NCBI GenBank assembly: GCA_025504975.1 | Contig: JANUWI010000003.1 | Span: 1,798,001-1,862,000 of the forward strand | Reading direction: 5' to 3' | Source: Plenodomus lindquistii | Lineage: Eukaryota > Ascomycota > Dothideomycetes > Pleosporales > Leptosphaeriaceae | DNA length: 64,000 nucleotides | In this document: one piece after another, positions 33,049 to 43,305 of the stretch | How the letters are laid out: each line of letters begins with the position of its first letter | Numbering within the stretch: position 1 is the first letter of the stretch | Translations under genes and position numbers: made by a program | Notes under the pieces: model-generated | Database searches by the model: none | The model's input: only the letters and a program-made list of their open reading frames with translations | What the model was told of the DNA's origin: nothing

Positions 33049-34560
33049 ATGTCGGTCAACGTTGCGAACAAATTGCCCTTGAGGAGTGTCGCAGCATCTG
33101 CAAAATCATCATCACGGTACAGGTTATCAGCAAATGCACAGCGACGGCGGCCTTTCTTCTCCAAAGCATTCTGGAGCCGGTCCCAAACTCCTGCCGAGCA
33201 TGCTGATTGGAGCCCCGCGATTGGTGGGCCGACGAGAGCCTCCAAGCTCGAGATCCAACAACAACAAGAGGAAGCGTTGCGCATAGCAAAAGAGCAGGAG
33301 AGATTGGTCCATGATGCTTCAAACATTGGACAGCTAGACGGCCAGCCATCAAAATCAGTCGTTGTTGATATTGATGGCAACCAAAGGGTCTTCGATACCG
33401 CGTTCCTCCGCGACAGCTGCTCCTGCGCGCAATGCAGGGATCCACATAGCAAACAAAAGCTCTTCCAGACTTCGGACATTCCGGAAGATTTAGAGGGGAG
33501 CTGTAAGACTGTAGAGGATGCAGAAAATGGCATCTCAATTGAGTTGGAATGGAAGAGCGACGTCAAAGGGTTTGGACCGGATCACCGGACACGACACTCG
33601 ATCAACTGGCTCCGACAAGCAATGAACACCGAAATTGAACTACGAGGTGGTGTCCGATACGACGACAGAGTCCTCTGGGACAGAAAGAAAATCGAACGAG
33701 ACAACAAATGGGTCGACTACACCGACTACATGACCCAAGACGACGCCCTCTTCTCCGCCCTCACCCACCTCAACCAATACGGCCTCCTCTTCATCAAAAA
33801 TGTCCCCGACTCCGAGGAATCCGTCGTCTCCCTCGCCAGCCGCATCGGCAACCTCAAGGATACCTTCTACGGCCGCACATGGGACGTTCGCTCCAAAGTC
33901 AAAGCCGAAAACATTGCCTACACGCCCCAATTCCTCGGCCTGCACATGGACCTCCTCTACACCTCGAACCCACCCCACCTGCAACTCCTGCACTCTCTAC
34001 GCGCCCGCTGTCCCGGCGGCGAATCCTTTTTTAGCGACTCATTCCACGCCGCACACCAACTGCACCGCTGGTCCGCCTCGCACTTCCGCACCCTCTGCTC
34101 CTTCCCAGTAACATACCACTACCACCACCCCACACACCACTACCACTACACCCGCCCCGTCATCGAATCCTTCCCCTACCCCAAATACAGCGACCCCACC
34201 AACCTCTCCATCAAACGCGTAAACTGGTCCCCGCCCTTCCAAGCGCCCTTCGAAGCCCGCATCGGCAGCAGCAACCAGACATCTCTGCGCTCGTTTATCG
34301 CGGCATCGCATGCGTACGAGAAGTTGCTGGCGAGTGAGGAGAATCTGTTCGAGTATCGGTTGGAGGAGGGCGAGTGTGTGGTTTTTGATAATAGGAGGGT
34401 GTTGCATGCACGCAAGGCGTTTGATGCGACAAAGGGGGAGAGGTGGTTGAAAGGTGCGTATGTGGATGATGATGTTTTTTTTAGTAAGTTGAGGGTGTTG
34501 GAGGAGAAGTTTGAGGGGCGGTGGAATGCTGAGGGGGTGGTGAGGGATGCTGTTTTGTAG
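33049..34560 (+). CDS. Gamma-butyrobetaine hydroxylase-like dioxygenase
   Basis: Fe(II)/2-oxoglutarate dioxygenase of the carnitine-synthesis type. Single exon, 503 residues. The basic Ser/Arg-rich N-terminus looks like a mitochondrial presequence. An N-terminal DUF971-like zinc region (LRDSCSCAQCRDPHS) comes before the TauD-like catalytic domain, whose iron ligands are the H and D of LGLHMDLLY and the His of RRVLHARKAF. An Arg a few residues after it (in GERWLKGAY) could bind 2-oxoglutarate. Trimethyllysine dioxygenase is the alternative. There is a His/Tyr-rich insert between the iron motifs (about residue 350-375). Confidence 0.85.
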   Translation: MSVNVANKLPLRSVAASAKSSSRYRLSANAQRRRPFFSKAFWSRSQTPAEHADWSPAIGGPTRASKLEIQQQQEEALRIAKEQERLVHDASNIGQLDGQPSKSVVVDIDGNQRVFDTAFLRDSCSCAQCRDPHSKQKLFQTSDIPEDLEGSCKTVEDAENGISIELEWKSDVKGFGPDHRTRHSINWLRQAMNTEIELRGGVRYDDRVLWDRKKIERDNKWVDYTDYMTQDDALFSALTHLNQYGLLFIKNVPDSEESVVSLASRIGNLKDTFYGRTWDVRSKVKAENIAYTPQFLGLHMDLLYTSNPPHLQLLHSLRARCPGGESFFSDSFHAAHQLHRWSASHFRTLCSFPVTYHYHHPTHHYHYTRPVIESFPYPKYSDPTNLSIKRVNWSPPFQAPFEARIGSSNQTSLRSFIAASHAYEKLLASEENLFEYRLEEGECVVFDNRRVLHARKAFDATKGERWLKGAYVDDDVFFSKLRVLEEKFEGRWNAEGVVRDAVL

Positions 34561-34788
34561 GAGGGCGGATGCGTGTGTGTGTTTATCGATGGGAGAAGGT
34601 GTTGTAGATGGGGTTTTTTGCATTGCATAGCGATTGAGCAAAAGGAAGTCATTTATTTGTACAACTTTCATTATAATCAAGATTTCATCATAATCGAGAT
34701 TCCATCCTTTCAAATCGAAACTTTTTTTCCATTCAATCTACACAGCTACACGACCTCACAGTCTCGCCGCAGCTCCAATTTCCCTCCC

Positions 34789-35476
34789 TCACTGCACATT
34801 CTTCTCCAACCACTCCTCCCACTGCCCCACACTCCACCCACTCGACACCTCATTTGCCACGTTCCCATTAAACACCACCGTAGGCGTAACATGCACGCCC
34901 GTCAACCTATTCGCCTTAACCTGCACCTTGACATCATCCGTAACCCCGTTCCCCGTATTCAGCGCCCCGTCCTTCCCCGGCTTATCGCTAATCTCCAACA
35001 ACGCATACACAGCACTCTCATCCACGCCCACGCTCCCCGCGATCTTGGCTAGACGCTTGTAGGTCGCGTTGCGTGTTTCGTTGACGACGTTTACGTCGAA
35101 GAAGGAGGCTTGGTGGGCGAAGAGTGCTTCGCTGAAGGGGTAGAATTTGGAGGGGTCGATTTTTTGCACGGCGTAGGCGGCTTCGTGGACGAGGGTGGAG
35201 GTGGGGTGCCAGGGCTGGATTTGTTGGCGGAAGATGAGGACGAGCTTGTTGCCGTATTTTTCCAGGAGGGTTTGGCGGAGGGGGGATGAGTAGACGGTTT
35301 TGAAGATTTTGGCGCTGAAGGGGCAGGTGTAGTCGAGGTCTGTTTTGATATGGTTAGGAGAGGGGGGTGGATGCGTTGGGGTGGGGGGTCTTGCAGATTT
35401 CAATGGTGTGGACGGTCTGGGGCTGGATGGCGCTGGAGGCGAGCTTTTGGCCGGCGAATTTGGGGGCGAGAGCCAT
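34789..35476 (-). CDS. DsbA-like thioredoxin-fold oxidoreductase
   Basis: Thioredoxin-fold protein of the fungal DsbA-like group. Exons 35476-35395 and 35339-34789 give 210 residues. The intron is of the GC-AG type: donor ATCT|GCAAGA, branch CTAAC, acceptor AACAG. Splicing restores the start of the domain, EIYLDYTCPFSAKIF, in which C-P-F-S replaces the CxxC pair, so classical dithiol exchange is not expected. The cis-Pro loop is HVTPTVVFNG. There is no signal peptide. The stop codon lies 228 bp from the convergent dioxygenase gene. Confidence 0.82.
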
Positions 35477-36014
35477 TGTGAGTGGTGGGTGGTGGGTTGG
35501 TGGCGGGTGATTGCTTGTTGGAGTGGGTGCGAGGGAGGTTTGATGAGAAAAATCACTGGTCAGTCAAGCAGTGTTATATGTATTCGCGATGAGCAAGCTG
35601 TTTGCAGGAGCACGCCATCTGCTGGTCTGGACTTGATGATGACTTGATGATTACAAGAGCGATGGGTATGACGCCAGGGCTGGCTGGGCCGCTGACTTAT
35701 ACATATATACGGTCTGGATGCAAAGGCTCACCTCATGTGGATGGACCTCTCATTTGCTTCAGTGGGTCGTGTATATGTATATCGCAAAGCTTACACAGTA
35801 TTGAGTCTCGAACATGGGAATGGCTGAGGACGTGAGGTCCCCACGCCCCCACCCCGCTCCGACCAAGCGCCCTGCCCGCAGCTCCGCACACCTCCGACCC
35901 ATGACCCTTGACCTCCGTCATCCCGTCTGCACGAAGATGGGCAAGACCTGACGCGTCTTGACAGTCGCGAACCCATTTTTGACCCTACGGCTTTGATGAT
36001 CCCTTGCTGCCAGC
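35477..36014. other. Divergent spacer, no supported gene
   Basis: Region of 538 bp between the start codons of the DsbA-like gene (minus) and the zinc-finger gene (plus); presumably contains both promoters. Confidence 0.5.
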
Positions 36015-37169
36015 ATGCCAGGCCCCACCGCGTCGGATGACGACCTTCTTGCGCGACTCAACGCACTCAAGAAGTCATCTGTCAGTCTTGACACTAGCTA
36101 TAGTTCGTCCATAGCTACTCCAGGCCCAACAAAGCCTACAGATGATCTTGCAGCCCGATTCGCACGTCTTGGGTCACCCTCGCCATCAGGCTCCCCTCAG
36201 CCCTCAAGGACGACATCTACAAAAAATGTAGCACCAGTCGTGGCACCAGGCGCTTCCAACTACCTAGAAGGCATAGCTCAAGGAGTGGGCGGCAACAATG
36301 TCGAGTTCAACGAGGAAGATGAAACGACCCTCGAAGAGCTACTCGGAGAGCTGAATGGTACCATGGGAGATAGAAAAGAGTGGGACATGAGCGGGAAAGA
36401 GCAGGCAGATGTAGGCAGGTTATTGAAAGACATGAAGAAAATACTTCCCGAGGTAGTCAACAGTAGAACACAGGACCAGAAACCTGGTTCCACAACCAAG
36501 TCCCGAGGGCTGAAGGAGGAGCTGACAGACTGGGAGAGCATCGAGGTCAACGTTGCTGGTGGAGCCGTCAATGCGCAAAAGGACGACACCGAAGACGAGG
36601 ATGAAGACGAGGAGGACGGCAAAAAGAAAAACGAAAACGAAGAGGCAGATGATGTGATTGCAAGAGTCATGGCTGAGTTGGAGATTAGCAGGAAATACGA
36701 TCCCCCGTCGCCTCCATCTGAAGAAGACGACGCTGGAGACCAGAAGAATAAGCCTGAAAACGACGACGCAGACAGTGGTCTCTCCCTTCCTTCTGCACCA
36801 ACAGACCTCCCTGAAGATGATTTCGAACGCACCAAGGCCATTGAGGACGCATTCACCGCACGTCTAGCTGCCCTCTCCGCTCCAAGCCCTTCACAGACTG
36901 ACTCTCTTGGCCTTCCATCAGCGCCATCATTCTCCCCCCGCAAGAAGCCAGCCGTATCATCCAATCTGCAGGAACGTCTGGATGAAGAGATTGACACGTG
37001 GTGTATCATCTGCCAGGATGACGCGACACTGCGATGCATTGGCTGCGACAACGACCTCTACTGTCAGAATTGCTGGATGGAGGGCCACAAAGGTGAAAGC
37101 GCAGGTTTCGAAGAGCGGCGCCACAAGGCTGTGCTATTTGTTAAGAAGAAGCCGCAAGCTGCCAGTTGA
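36015..37169 (+). CDS. ZFYVE19/ANCHR-like zinc-finger protein
   Basis: Single-exon, 384 residues. The N-terminus has two short repeats of the DDLLARLNAL / DDLAARFARL type, as in MIT-interacting motifs of the abscission regulator ANCHR (ZFYVE19). The middle is acidic and low-complexity. The C-terminus carries a compact B-box/FYVE-like zinc site, CIICQDDATLRCIGCDNDLY followed by CQNCWMEGH. It ends VKKKPQAAS. In animals ANCHR delays abscission; that role in fungi is inference. Its last codons and 3' flank are copied at 40.16 kb. Confidence 0.72.
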   Translation: MPGPTASDDDLLARLNALKKSSVSLDTSYSSSIATPGPTKPTDDLAARFARLGSPSPSGSPQPSRTTSTKNVAPVVAPGASNYLEGIAQGVGGNNVEFNEEDETTLEELLGELNGTMGDRKEWDMSGKEQADVGRLLKDMKKILPEVVNSRTQDQKPGSTTKSRGLKEELTDWESIEVNVAGGAVNAQKDDTEDEDEDEEDGKKKNENEEADDVIARVMAELEISRKYDPPSPPSEEDDAGDQKNKPENDDADSGLSLPSAPTDLPEDDFERTKAIEDAFTARLAALSAPSPSQTDSLGLPSAPSFSPRKKPAVSSNLQERLDEEIDTWCIICQDDATLRCIGCDNDLYCQNCWMEGHKGESAGFEERRHKAVLFVKKKPQAAS

Positions 37170-37497
37170 GTAAGCCACTCGACCGTGGTTCGAGGATTGA
37201 AGTCGGCGTTTGTCGCCACTGTATAGGTCTGCCATTCGCTGTGCGCATAGCTGAACCCTACCGCGGGATGGTCTACAGCCATTGCTTAGCTTTCGCCTTG
37301 CTGTGGCAAAAGAGCACATGTCATTGCAGCAGGCATGAAGCCCGTGCGCAGTCTCCATGTCGAGGGTTTCGTGCCTACTACATAAACAGCAATACTCACC
37401 CTCGATCCAACCACTTCGCTCTCCATTAGCTCAACCTTGCTACGAGAAGAACTACGCGAATCTGCCACTATGCACACAAAACTCGAGCAGTCCTACC
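37170..37497. other. Spacer, parental copy of a duplicated segment
   Basis: From the zinc-finger gene's 3' end, this spacer is recognisably repeated with many substitutions at 40188-40340 (for example AAGTCGGCGTTT and TCGCCA blocks in the same order). No gene is supported in it. Confidence 0.55.
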
Positions 37498-38271
37498 ATG
37501 TCCGGAATCGCCCCCATTGTCGTCAAGGCAACTGAGTATAACGGCACAGCCGATGCCTTGACCACTACCTTCGCCTCTGAGGCTTATCTGGCGTACACCC
37601 GCAGTGTGATCGAACAGAATGCCAAGGCGTCACCTCTAGTTCAAACACCAGCAAAGAACACTCTCGAGTCATCAGCATTTCTCCGTCTCCCTGGGGAAAC
37701 CCGAAACAAGATCTACAGCCGCGTCTTCGACAATCTCATCTTCGCTGCCTACCCCACCAAGGAGCGAAAGCTGGCTGCACGCGCCTACGAAGGTGATCTA
37801 CACGGCGCCTGGAACCGCCCATGTGAGATCAACAGCCACTTCACCGGCGAGCGCCCTCGAACCCACAGCCTCGCTCTGCTCAGTGTCTGTCGCCAACTCT
37901 ACCACAAGACCAAGATTCTTCCTTTCAAGTTGGGTATGTTTTGTATTGCGATTGCACCGATGATGCAGATCCTCAAGGACCATCTCATCTGCGAGCAACA
38001 CGGTGCAATTGCTACTCTCCATATGTAGGTGCACTGGTACGAGATCATTCATCTTCAACAGTTCATGCAGTCTGTGGCACATGATCAGACAGAGGTGACC
38101 ACGATCCTGACAGGCTTGAAGCTGATCCATATTGAGTGCATGCGGCATCCACATCGTATGATTTCCCCTGGCGTGGACTTCTCATTTGCTTTCTACCAGT
38201 GGCTGCGCAAGAGCAACATCGAGGTCAATACACGTGGGGTTTGGTATGCGGGAGAACTTCATGATTATTGA
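37498..38271 (+). pseudogene. LRLPxEIRN-family gene A, interrupted by TAG
   Basis: The frame starts at ATG 37498 and carries the family signature FLRLPGETRNKIYSRVF followed by LLSVCRQLYHKTKILPFKL. A TAG at 38026-38028 ends it after 176 codons, but the same frame continues for 80 more codons with a fitting C-terminal part (MISPGVDFSFAFYQWL). Skipping the TAG with a GTATGT...GTAG intron (37934-38028) would shift the frame to an early stop, so a nonsense mutation is more likely; CAG to TAG would be a CpA to TpA change. The family resembles 2EXR/DUF7730-type fungal proteins with an F-box-like start. Confidence 0.6.
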
Positions 38272-39195
38272 TGCGCTGTATTAGAGGCATAGAAAGGGAT
38301 GAACGTTATGGGATCGGTTGGGCATTGCTTCGATATGGAGTAGTGTGATGTAGACGGAGGGATATGTCTGTTGTTGCGTTCACTATTGTTCATCACAAAC
38401 AAGATGCGACTGGGATTCGACATGTATTTTACACTGTGTGGATCATGTGCGACAGTGGACCTTGATAGAGAAGCTTTGCGTAGAAATCTTAGGACACTTG
38501 CTTGAATGAAAGAATGAAAGCCAAGATGTGCCTCGATGCAAGACATGTCTCACTCACAATGACAACAATGACAAAAACATCATGCCATTACCTTGACGCC
38601 AACGCAACTTTCTGGACTCAACTAGAAATTGCCACCTTGATCTAGTATCTGTACTCGAGCTGTACAGTATCTACAACTCAATTTATCCACCCTGATAGAG
38701 TCACGATCATGGACTGTCCCCCTCTCGGGTACTAACTATTACGAGAGAAATCAGGCAGGAGATCTTACCTGCTACACAATACGTCCTACCCCCCCAAAGT
38801 TATTTTGTATAAATCGGTAGCGCATTTTTTTTCGTTTGCTCCATCATCTAAACGCAGACTTGAGTGGGCCGCCCGCGGCTGCCTTCGACTTCTGCACCAC
38901 TTTAAAGTCCATCACCACTTCCACTTAACGACATCTCGCACCACACTCCTCAACTTTTACACACAAACAGGCACTTAGAAGTCATCTCGTAGTTCGAGCG
39001 CTGCGAGGGGGGGGGGGGCGGTGGTTGCTTTTTAGAGGGTGGTTGCCAGGATTAGCTAGGGTGAGGAGGAAATGGGGCGTAGGCACTCGATGGACAGTGA
39101 AAGTACGTCATGTGTAATCAAGACTCTGAAGACGGAAAAAATAAGTAAGTTCTCATATAATCACTCTGCTCATACATCCACCCGCTCTGCTCTTG
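38272..39195. other. No supported gene; repeated 5' flank
   Basis: The stretch 38930-38990 (GACATCTCGCACC...CACTTAGAAG) resembles 40460-40510 upstream of pseudogene C, so an additional promoter copy is present. A G-run lies at 39007-39018. Nothing coding is supported. Confidence 0.5.
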
Positions 39196-39741
39196 CTAGT
39201 CGTGCTCTTGTATCCTGCCACCTTGTCTGCAAGTTTCGCTTCGTAGGTCTCTTTCTGTATCCTGATCTCTCTCTGTTATATACTTCTCACTTTCTCTTGC
39301 TAGCGTTCGAATATGCGCAGCCTCCATTCCATTGCAGATTTGGCGATATATATGGGATAGGGCGTGCTCGATGTCGGCTTTGTAGATACGAGGGATCTTG
39401 TTTGTAGTCGGGGTTGGACGGTTGGACCAGGTCTTGGGGGCTTGTTTCTCGCCGCAGAGGATAATGGTACCGCCTAGAGCGTAGGAGAAGATCGTGTGGC
39501 GGGTCTCGGCTGGGAGAAGGATGAGGAGTTTGCTGTTTGTAGTAGCGCTGGGGTAGGGGTTAGTAGTTGATGGTGAGATGGGAGTCGTGAGGTACGTACA
39601 CCGAGACAAGATGCTTTGGGGGTGCTCGAGGGAGAGGAGACCATCATCTCGCAGAGGGACTGTCACGAGCTGTTTGGGATATCGAGATGGTGTCGCGTTG
39701 GAGGATAAAGGTACTTCCTCGTAGTGTGGGATGAGTGTCAT
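39196..39741 (-). CDS. LRLPxEIRN-family gene B (short)
   Basis: Exons 39741-39602 and 39547-39196 join in frame (CG|GTGTAC...CCCCAG|C) to 163 residues. The family core reads LLILLPAETRHTIFSYALGG and a degenerate HIYRQI stands where CRQIY is usual. It then ends in a charged, repetitive tail without the family's C-terminal half, so it is probably truncated. It is on the opposite strand to A and C. Confidence 0.42.
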   Translation of the reverse strand: MTLIPHYEEVPLSSNATPSRYPKQLVTVPLRDDGLLSLEHPQSILSRCTYLTTPISPSTTNPYPSATTNSKLLILLPAETRHTIFSYALGGTIILCGEKQAPKTWSNRPTPTTNKIPRIYKADIEHALSHIYRQICNGMEAAHIRTLARESEKYITERDQDTERDLRSETCRQGGRIQEHD

Positions 39742-40532
39742 AGCTCGAGACTTTGCTGGATATCTCGTGCGATGTTATATATCTAGTGGCTGTGTGGAAG
39801 TAGTAAAGAAGTACGAGAGCTTTATATATGCGTGGGCGGTCAGAGCGCAAGGGTTACATCGCTTTCACATGAACGTTCTTGACGGAGTGAAAATGTACGA
39901 TCCTTCTGATCCCATGAGTTTGACCTGGCTGGTTTTTGGTGTTGATGTTGAAAAAGTGCATGTTTCTCTTCATGACAGACGCTCGTATCCAGCTAAATAC
40001 CTACAAGATATAAAGATATCAGATTAGATGCTTGTTAAAGTTTGACGAACAACTGCTTTCCCATGTAGAAAACTGAACAGGTGACTGGTCAAACACCAAT
40101 CAATTTTTCAATTTGTGTCTATACCCTGTATGGCAATTGTGCTGCATGGTCTTGACAGTTAAGAAGAAGCCACAAGCTGCCAGTTGAGTATGTCACTCGA
40201 TCGTTTTTCGGCGACTAAAGTCGGCGTTTTTCGCCAATGTGTGGGCCTGAGGTTGGCCGTGTACACACCATAGCTAAACCACATCACGAGCTAAGAAGCA
40301 ATAGCTGCTTACCTTTACCTTATTTTCGCCCGAGAGCCTGTGCAGTCATTTCCCCCCACCCCACCAAGCCAATAGCGCGTTTCCTTCATTTACTTCATCC
40401 ATGGCCACCCTTAACCTCTGCACTACATATATAATAACACCACTTACACTCAACAATCTATGACATCTCGCACCTCGCCCCTCCACCTGCAGACAGACAG
40501 TCACTTGAGGATTACCTCATTCGCTTCCCAAG
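39742..40532. repeat. Duplicated 3' end of the zinc-finger gene
   Basis: At about 40160-40188 the last codons of the ZFYVE19-like gene (KKKPQAAS and stop) reappear almost unchanged, GTTAAGAAGAAGCC then AAGCTGCCAGTTGAGTA. They are followed by about 120 bp that track the original 3' flank (37170-37290) with many substitutions. No upstream part of that gene is present. The copied block sits in front of pseudogene C exactly as the original sits in front of gene A, so one segmental duplication covered both. Confidence 0.75.
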
Positions 40533-41130
40533 ATAGACCCAAGTCCAGCAGCAATTGGAGACACCAATACGAATAAGGAGACGAAAACAGAGTTTCCAAA
40601 TGCTGCTGCTGCCACCGTCCAACAGTGTCGTATTAACACCGATGCGTGAGTGTCACAAATTCCAGCCCTGCGATACAACGGTTAACGTTAAATGTAGTAT
40701 CACTGACTGCAATTATAAAGAGTCGCCGCTTCTCCGCCTTCCAGGAGAGTTGCGCAATGAGATCTATGGCCATGTTCTCGGGAACACCAAATTATGGCAC
40801 GCAATTAGCCACGAGAATGAAAGCGACACAGATCACCCGATGCTGTTGCCATCGCCAACGCCTAGCATGTGCCCGCTGAGCATCAATCCGATCCTATATC
40901 CAACAGACTTGACGTTACATGCAACCCCAGAGCCATACGGTCTTGAATTGCTGCGTGTCTGCCGCACAATCCACTAAGACACCGCCATGCTTCCACTATC
41001 GCTCAGCACCACGTATATCAGCATCTGCGTCATGATCCTCCTCTTCAAGGCCGAGCTATCTCTTGCCAAACAATCGAGTATCATCAAGCCGCTTGTTCTC
41101 GTCTTCGGATACAAACAAGCCTCTTAGATT
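40533..41130 (+). pseudogene. LRLPxEIRN-family pseudogene C
   Basis: Exon 1 would run 40533-40645 and exon 2 from 40698 (donor GTGAGT, acceptor TGTAG), spliced in frame into LLRLPGELRNEIYGHVLG. The start codon position reads ATA (40533-40535) and a TAA at 40975-40977 replaces one residue between CRTIH and DTAMLPLSL, after which the frame goes on. Both lesions are C/G to T/A changes in a CpA/TpG context. Further downstream frames to about 41360 look like more decayed remains. The reading without lesions is inferred from paralogues D and E. Confidence 0.6.
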
Positions 41131-41574
41131 CATCTCACATGGAACGTATCAACGTCTCACGGGGGAATCTTTGATAGATACTCTGCCTAGCTTGGAGAGC
41201 ATCGATGTTCATTACAAGGTCAGCAATCACCCTATCACGACACCAAGATCGTCCATTTCAAGCTATCAGGGCCACTTGTCATCACTGTTTTCACCACTGA
41301 ACCTCGTTTGGAGAATGTTTCGCTTGTTGTTTGATTTACTCGAAGGAAATACAATAGTATAATGACTGTACCACCCACTCAACTAGTATAGGTTGTAAAG
41401 AAAAGGTGTACGAACCGCCCGAAAAACACAATCTCCACGTCATGACCTTCCAAGCTCATCTTATCCAAACGCCTTTTCTGATCGCCAAATCCATGTCTTT
41501 GCTAGTATGATAGCATATCATTCCTTAAATCAGGCCCCGTCGGTCACAGATGACGATGTACAAAGGAACGTAGA

Positions 41575-42232
41575 CTAATACAGAGAGTGTATTAGGAGAC
41601 ACAGTTCCACCTTCTCATTTGAGCCCGCCCAAGACGTCCACTTCTCAAGGTCTTTCAGAAAAGCAGCAGGTATCTCTTTTTGCAGGTTGCGCTCAATTCT
41701 CATGATATGTGTCTCGATTGAGCGGAGACCGCGCATCAAGATTGGCATGGTTGGCATGACGGACTTGGGTCCAACGACAGTCGCGCTCTGGGTCGTAGCA
41801 ACAACGGTGGTATCAACGTCGTCAGACCAGTATATTGTCAGACTGATCGAGCGTATAGCATCGAGTTGAGGTGTAGTGAGCCTAGTAGCGACTCGCTCGA
41901 TGTCGTAAATTGGTGTGGAAGACCCACGTGTTGAGCTTGAAGGGTAAGAGAGCGGTCTCGGTGTATGTCTGACGGCAGACGTAGAGAAGAGCGAGATACT
42001 GCTTGTTACGATAGACGATAGTGGTAGTGTGATTCTGGAAACCGACGATGAAGTATGCGTCTCCGAACATATAGCCGTAGATTGCATTACGAAGCTCGGC
42101 GGGGAGTCGCAGGAGGGGGGATTCGGACGCGTTGGCAGCAGTAATCCTTTCTCGTTAGTTGTCATACTTGATGTGGCCAGCGTAAACTCACGACTTATCA
42201 GCTGCAATCTTAGGTGTGCTTGTTGAGGCCAT
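41575..42232 (-). pseudogene. LRLPxEIRN-family gene D with frameshift
   Basis: Exon 1 is 42232-42192 (MASTSTPKIAADKS) and exon 2 starts at 42146 after a GTGAGT...GAAAG intron, running into LLRLPAELRNAIYGYMFG and LLYVCRQTYTETALLPFKL. Near 41908-41915 the frame shifts by one base: the continuation IYDIERVATRLTTPQLDAIR and everything to 41575 lies in another frame. In-frame continuation stops within a few codons. A sequencing error could explain a single shift, but neighbouring copies are also broken. Confidence 0.6.
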
Positions 42233-42576
42233 GTTGTGCGCCTTGTCGCTGGACGTGCACGTCGGTGCTTGTAAGCTTTCAGGAGAAGAGGCAGTAGTAG
42301 GGCAATTGTAGGTGTAAGATTTAGACTTTAAAAAGATTGGATTGAGTCAGATGAAAATTGGAGAGGGCTTGTCAGAAACAGAAAGTGCAAACGCCCATGT
42401 GCCTAATCTCCTGTTGCCTATTTGCACTAGCCTCAAAGATGATCAACCCGAATAGCCAGCGAAATCCCATATCCACTCTCAATATTACAGAATCAAAGAT
42501 ATCTGTACATAGTGATGCTGAAGCCTGAACTGTTTACTGCAAATTTTGCCGTCTCAGCGTTCTGTAACCTTGAGCC

Positions 42577-43305
42577 TCACTCCGTCTGAGGACCTCTCCC
42601 TTTTTCCAATCCAACTGAACAGATCCTGCAGGGGGCACTCCGTTCGTGATTGCAGTCCAGGCGGATGCTGATGTGACAGTGACTGCGGATCGACTTCTCC
42701 AACTCCTCGACGTATGCACGAGAAGTAACACGGTCCCGAAATTGGCGTAATCTCGGCTCCCTAATCGCCACCACCGTCCCTGAGCTTAAGCCAGGTAACA
42801 AATCTGGCAAGGTCGATATGCCTCTCTTGATCTTCGCAGACATTAATTCGCGGTCGTACCGGCGGCTATAGCTGAAGTTAAGACGTAAGTGTATCACTCG
42901 GATGGCGTTGCGTTGTTACGCCGTGAGCCCAGTGCATAATGCTTCGATGTCGGAGAAAGAGCGGAAGCACCGATTGAGAAGGGCAACAGTGATGTCTCGG
43001 TGTAGATCTCACGGCAGACTTTGAGCAGAGCTATGCGGTATTTCCAACGTCCTTTGAAGACTGACACCATTGTTTTCGACCTGTATCTGGGCTTGACGTA
43101 GTATTGGTTCTCGAGAACATAGGCATAGATCGTATTGCGGATCTCGCCGGGAAGACGCAGGAAGTGGGACGTAGAGGCCTGGCTCCGACTGCATCATGTT
43201 GTCAGCACTCAGTGCAAAGCAACAATAGATATATTCGGCTCACATAGCCATGTCCATAGCCTTGGTTTGGGCGGTACCGCCGGTGGCTCCATCATTATCG
43301 GTCAT
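42577..43305 (-). pseudogene. LRLPxEIRN-family gene E, frameshift and nonsense
   Basis: Exon 1 is 43305-43244 and exon 2 starts at 43188 (GTGAGC...ATGCAG), giving FLRLPGEIRNTIYAYVLE and LLKVCREIYTETSLLPF. Around 42965-42972 one base is missing relative to the family, and in the restored frame a TAA stands at 42916-42918 just before QRNAIRVIHLRLNF. The last 105 codons to 42577 are open. Two independent lesions make this a pseudogene. Confidence 0.62.

Noticed and set aside
39905..40026. Part of a 98-codon plus frame after gene B
   Set aside because: AT-rich tail without homology; not supported.
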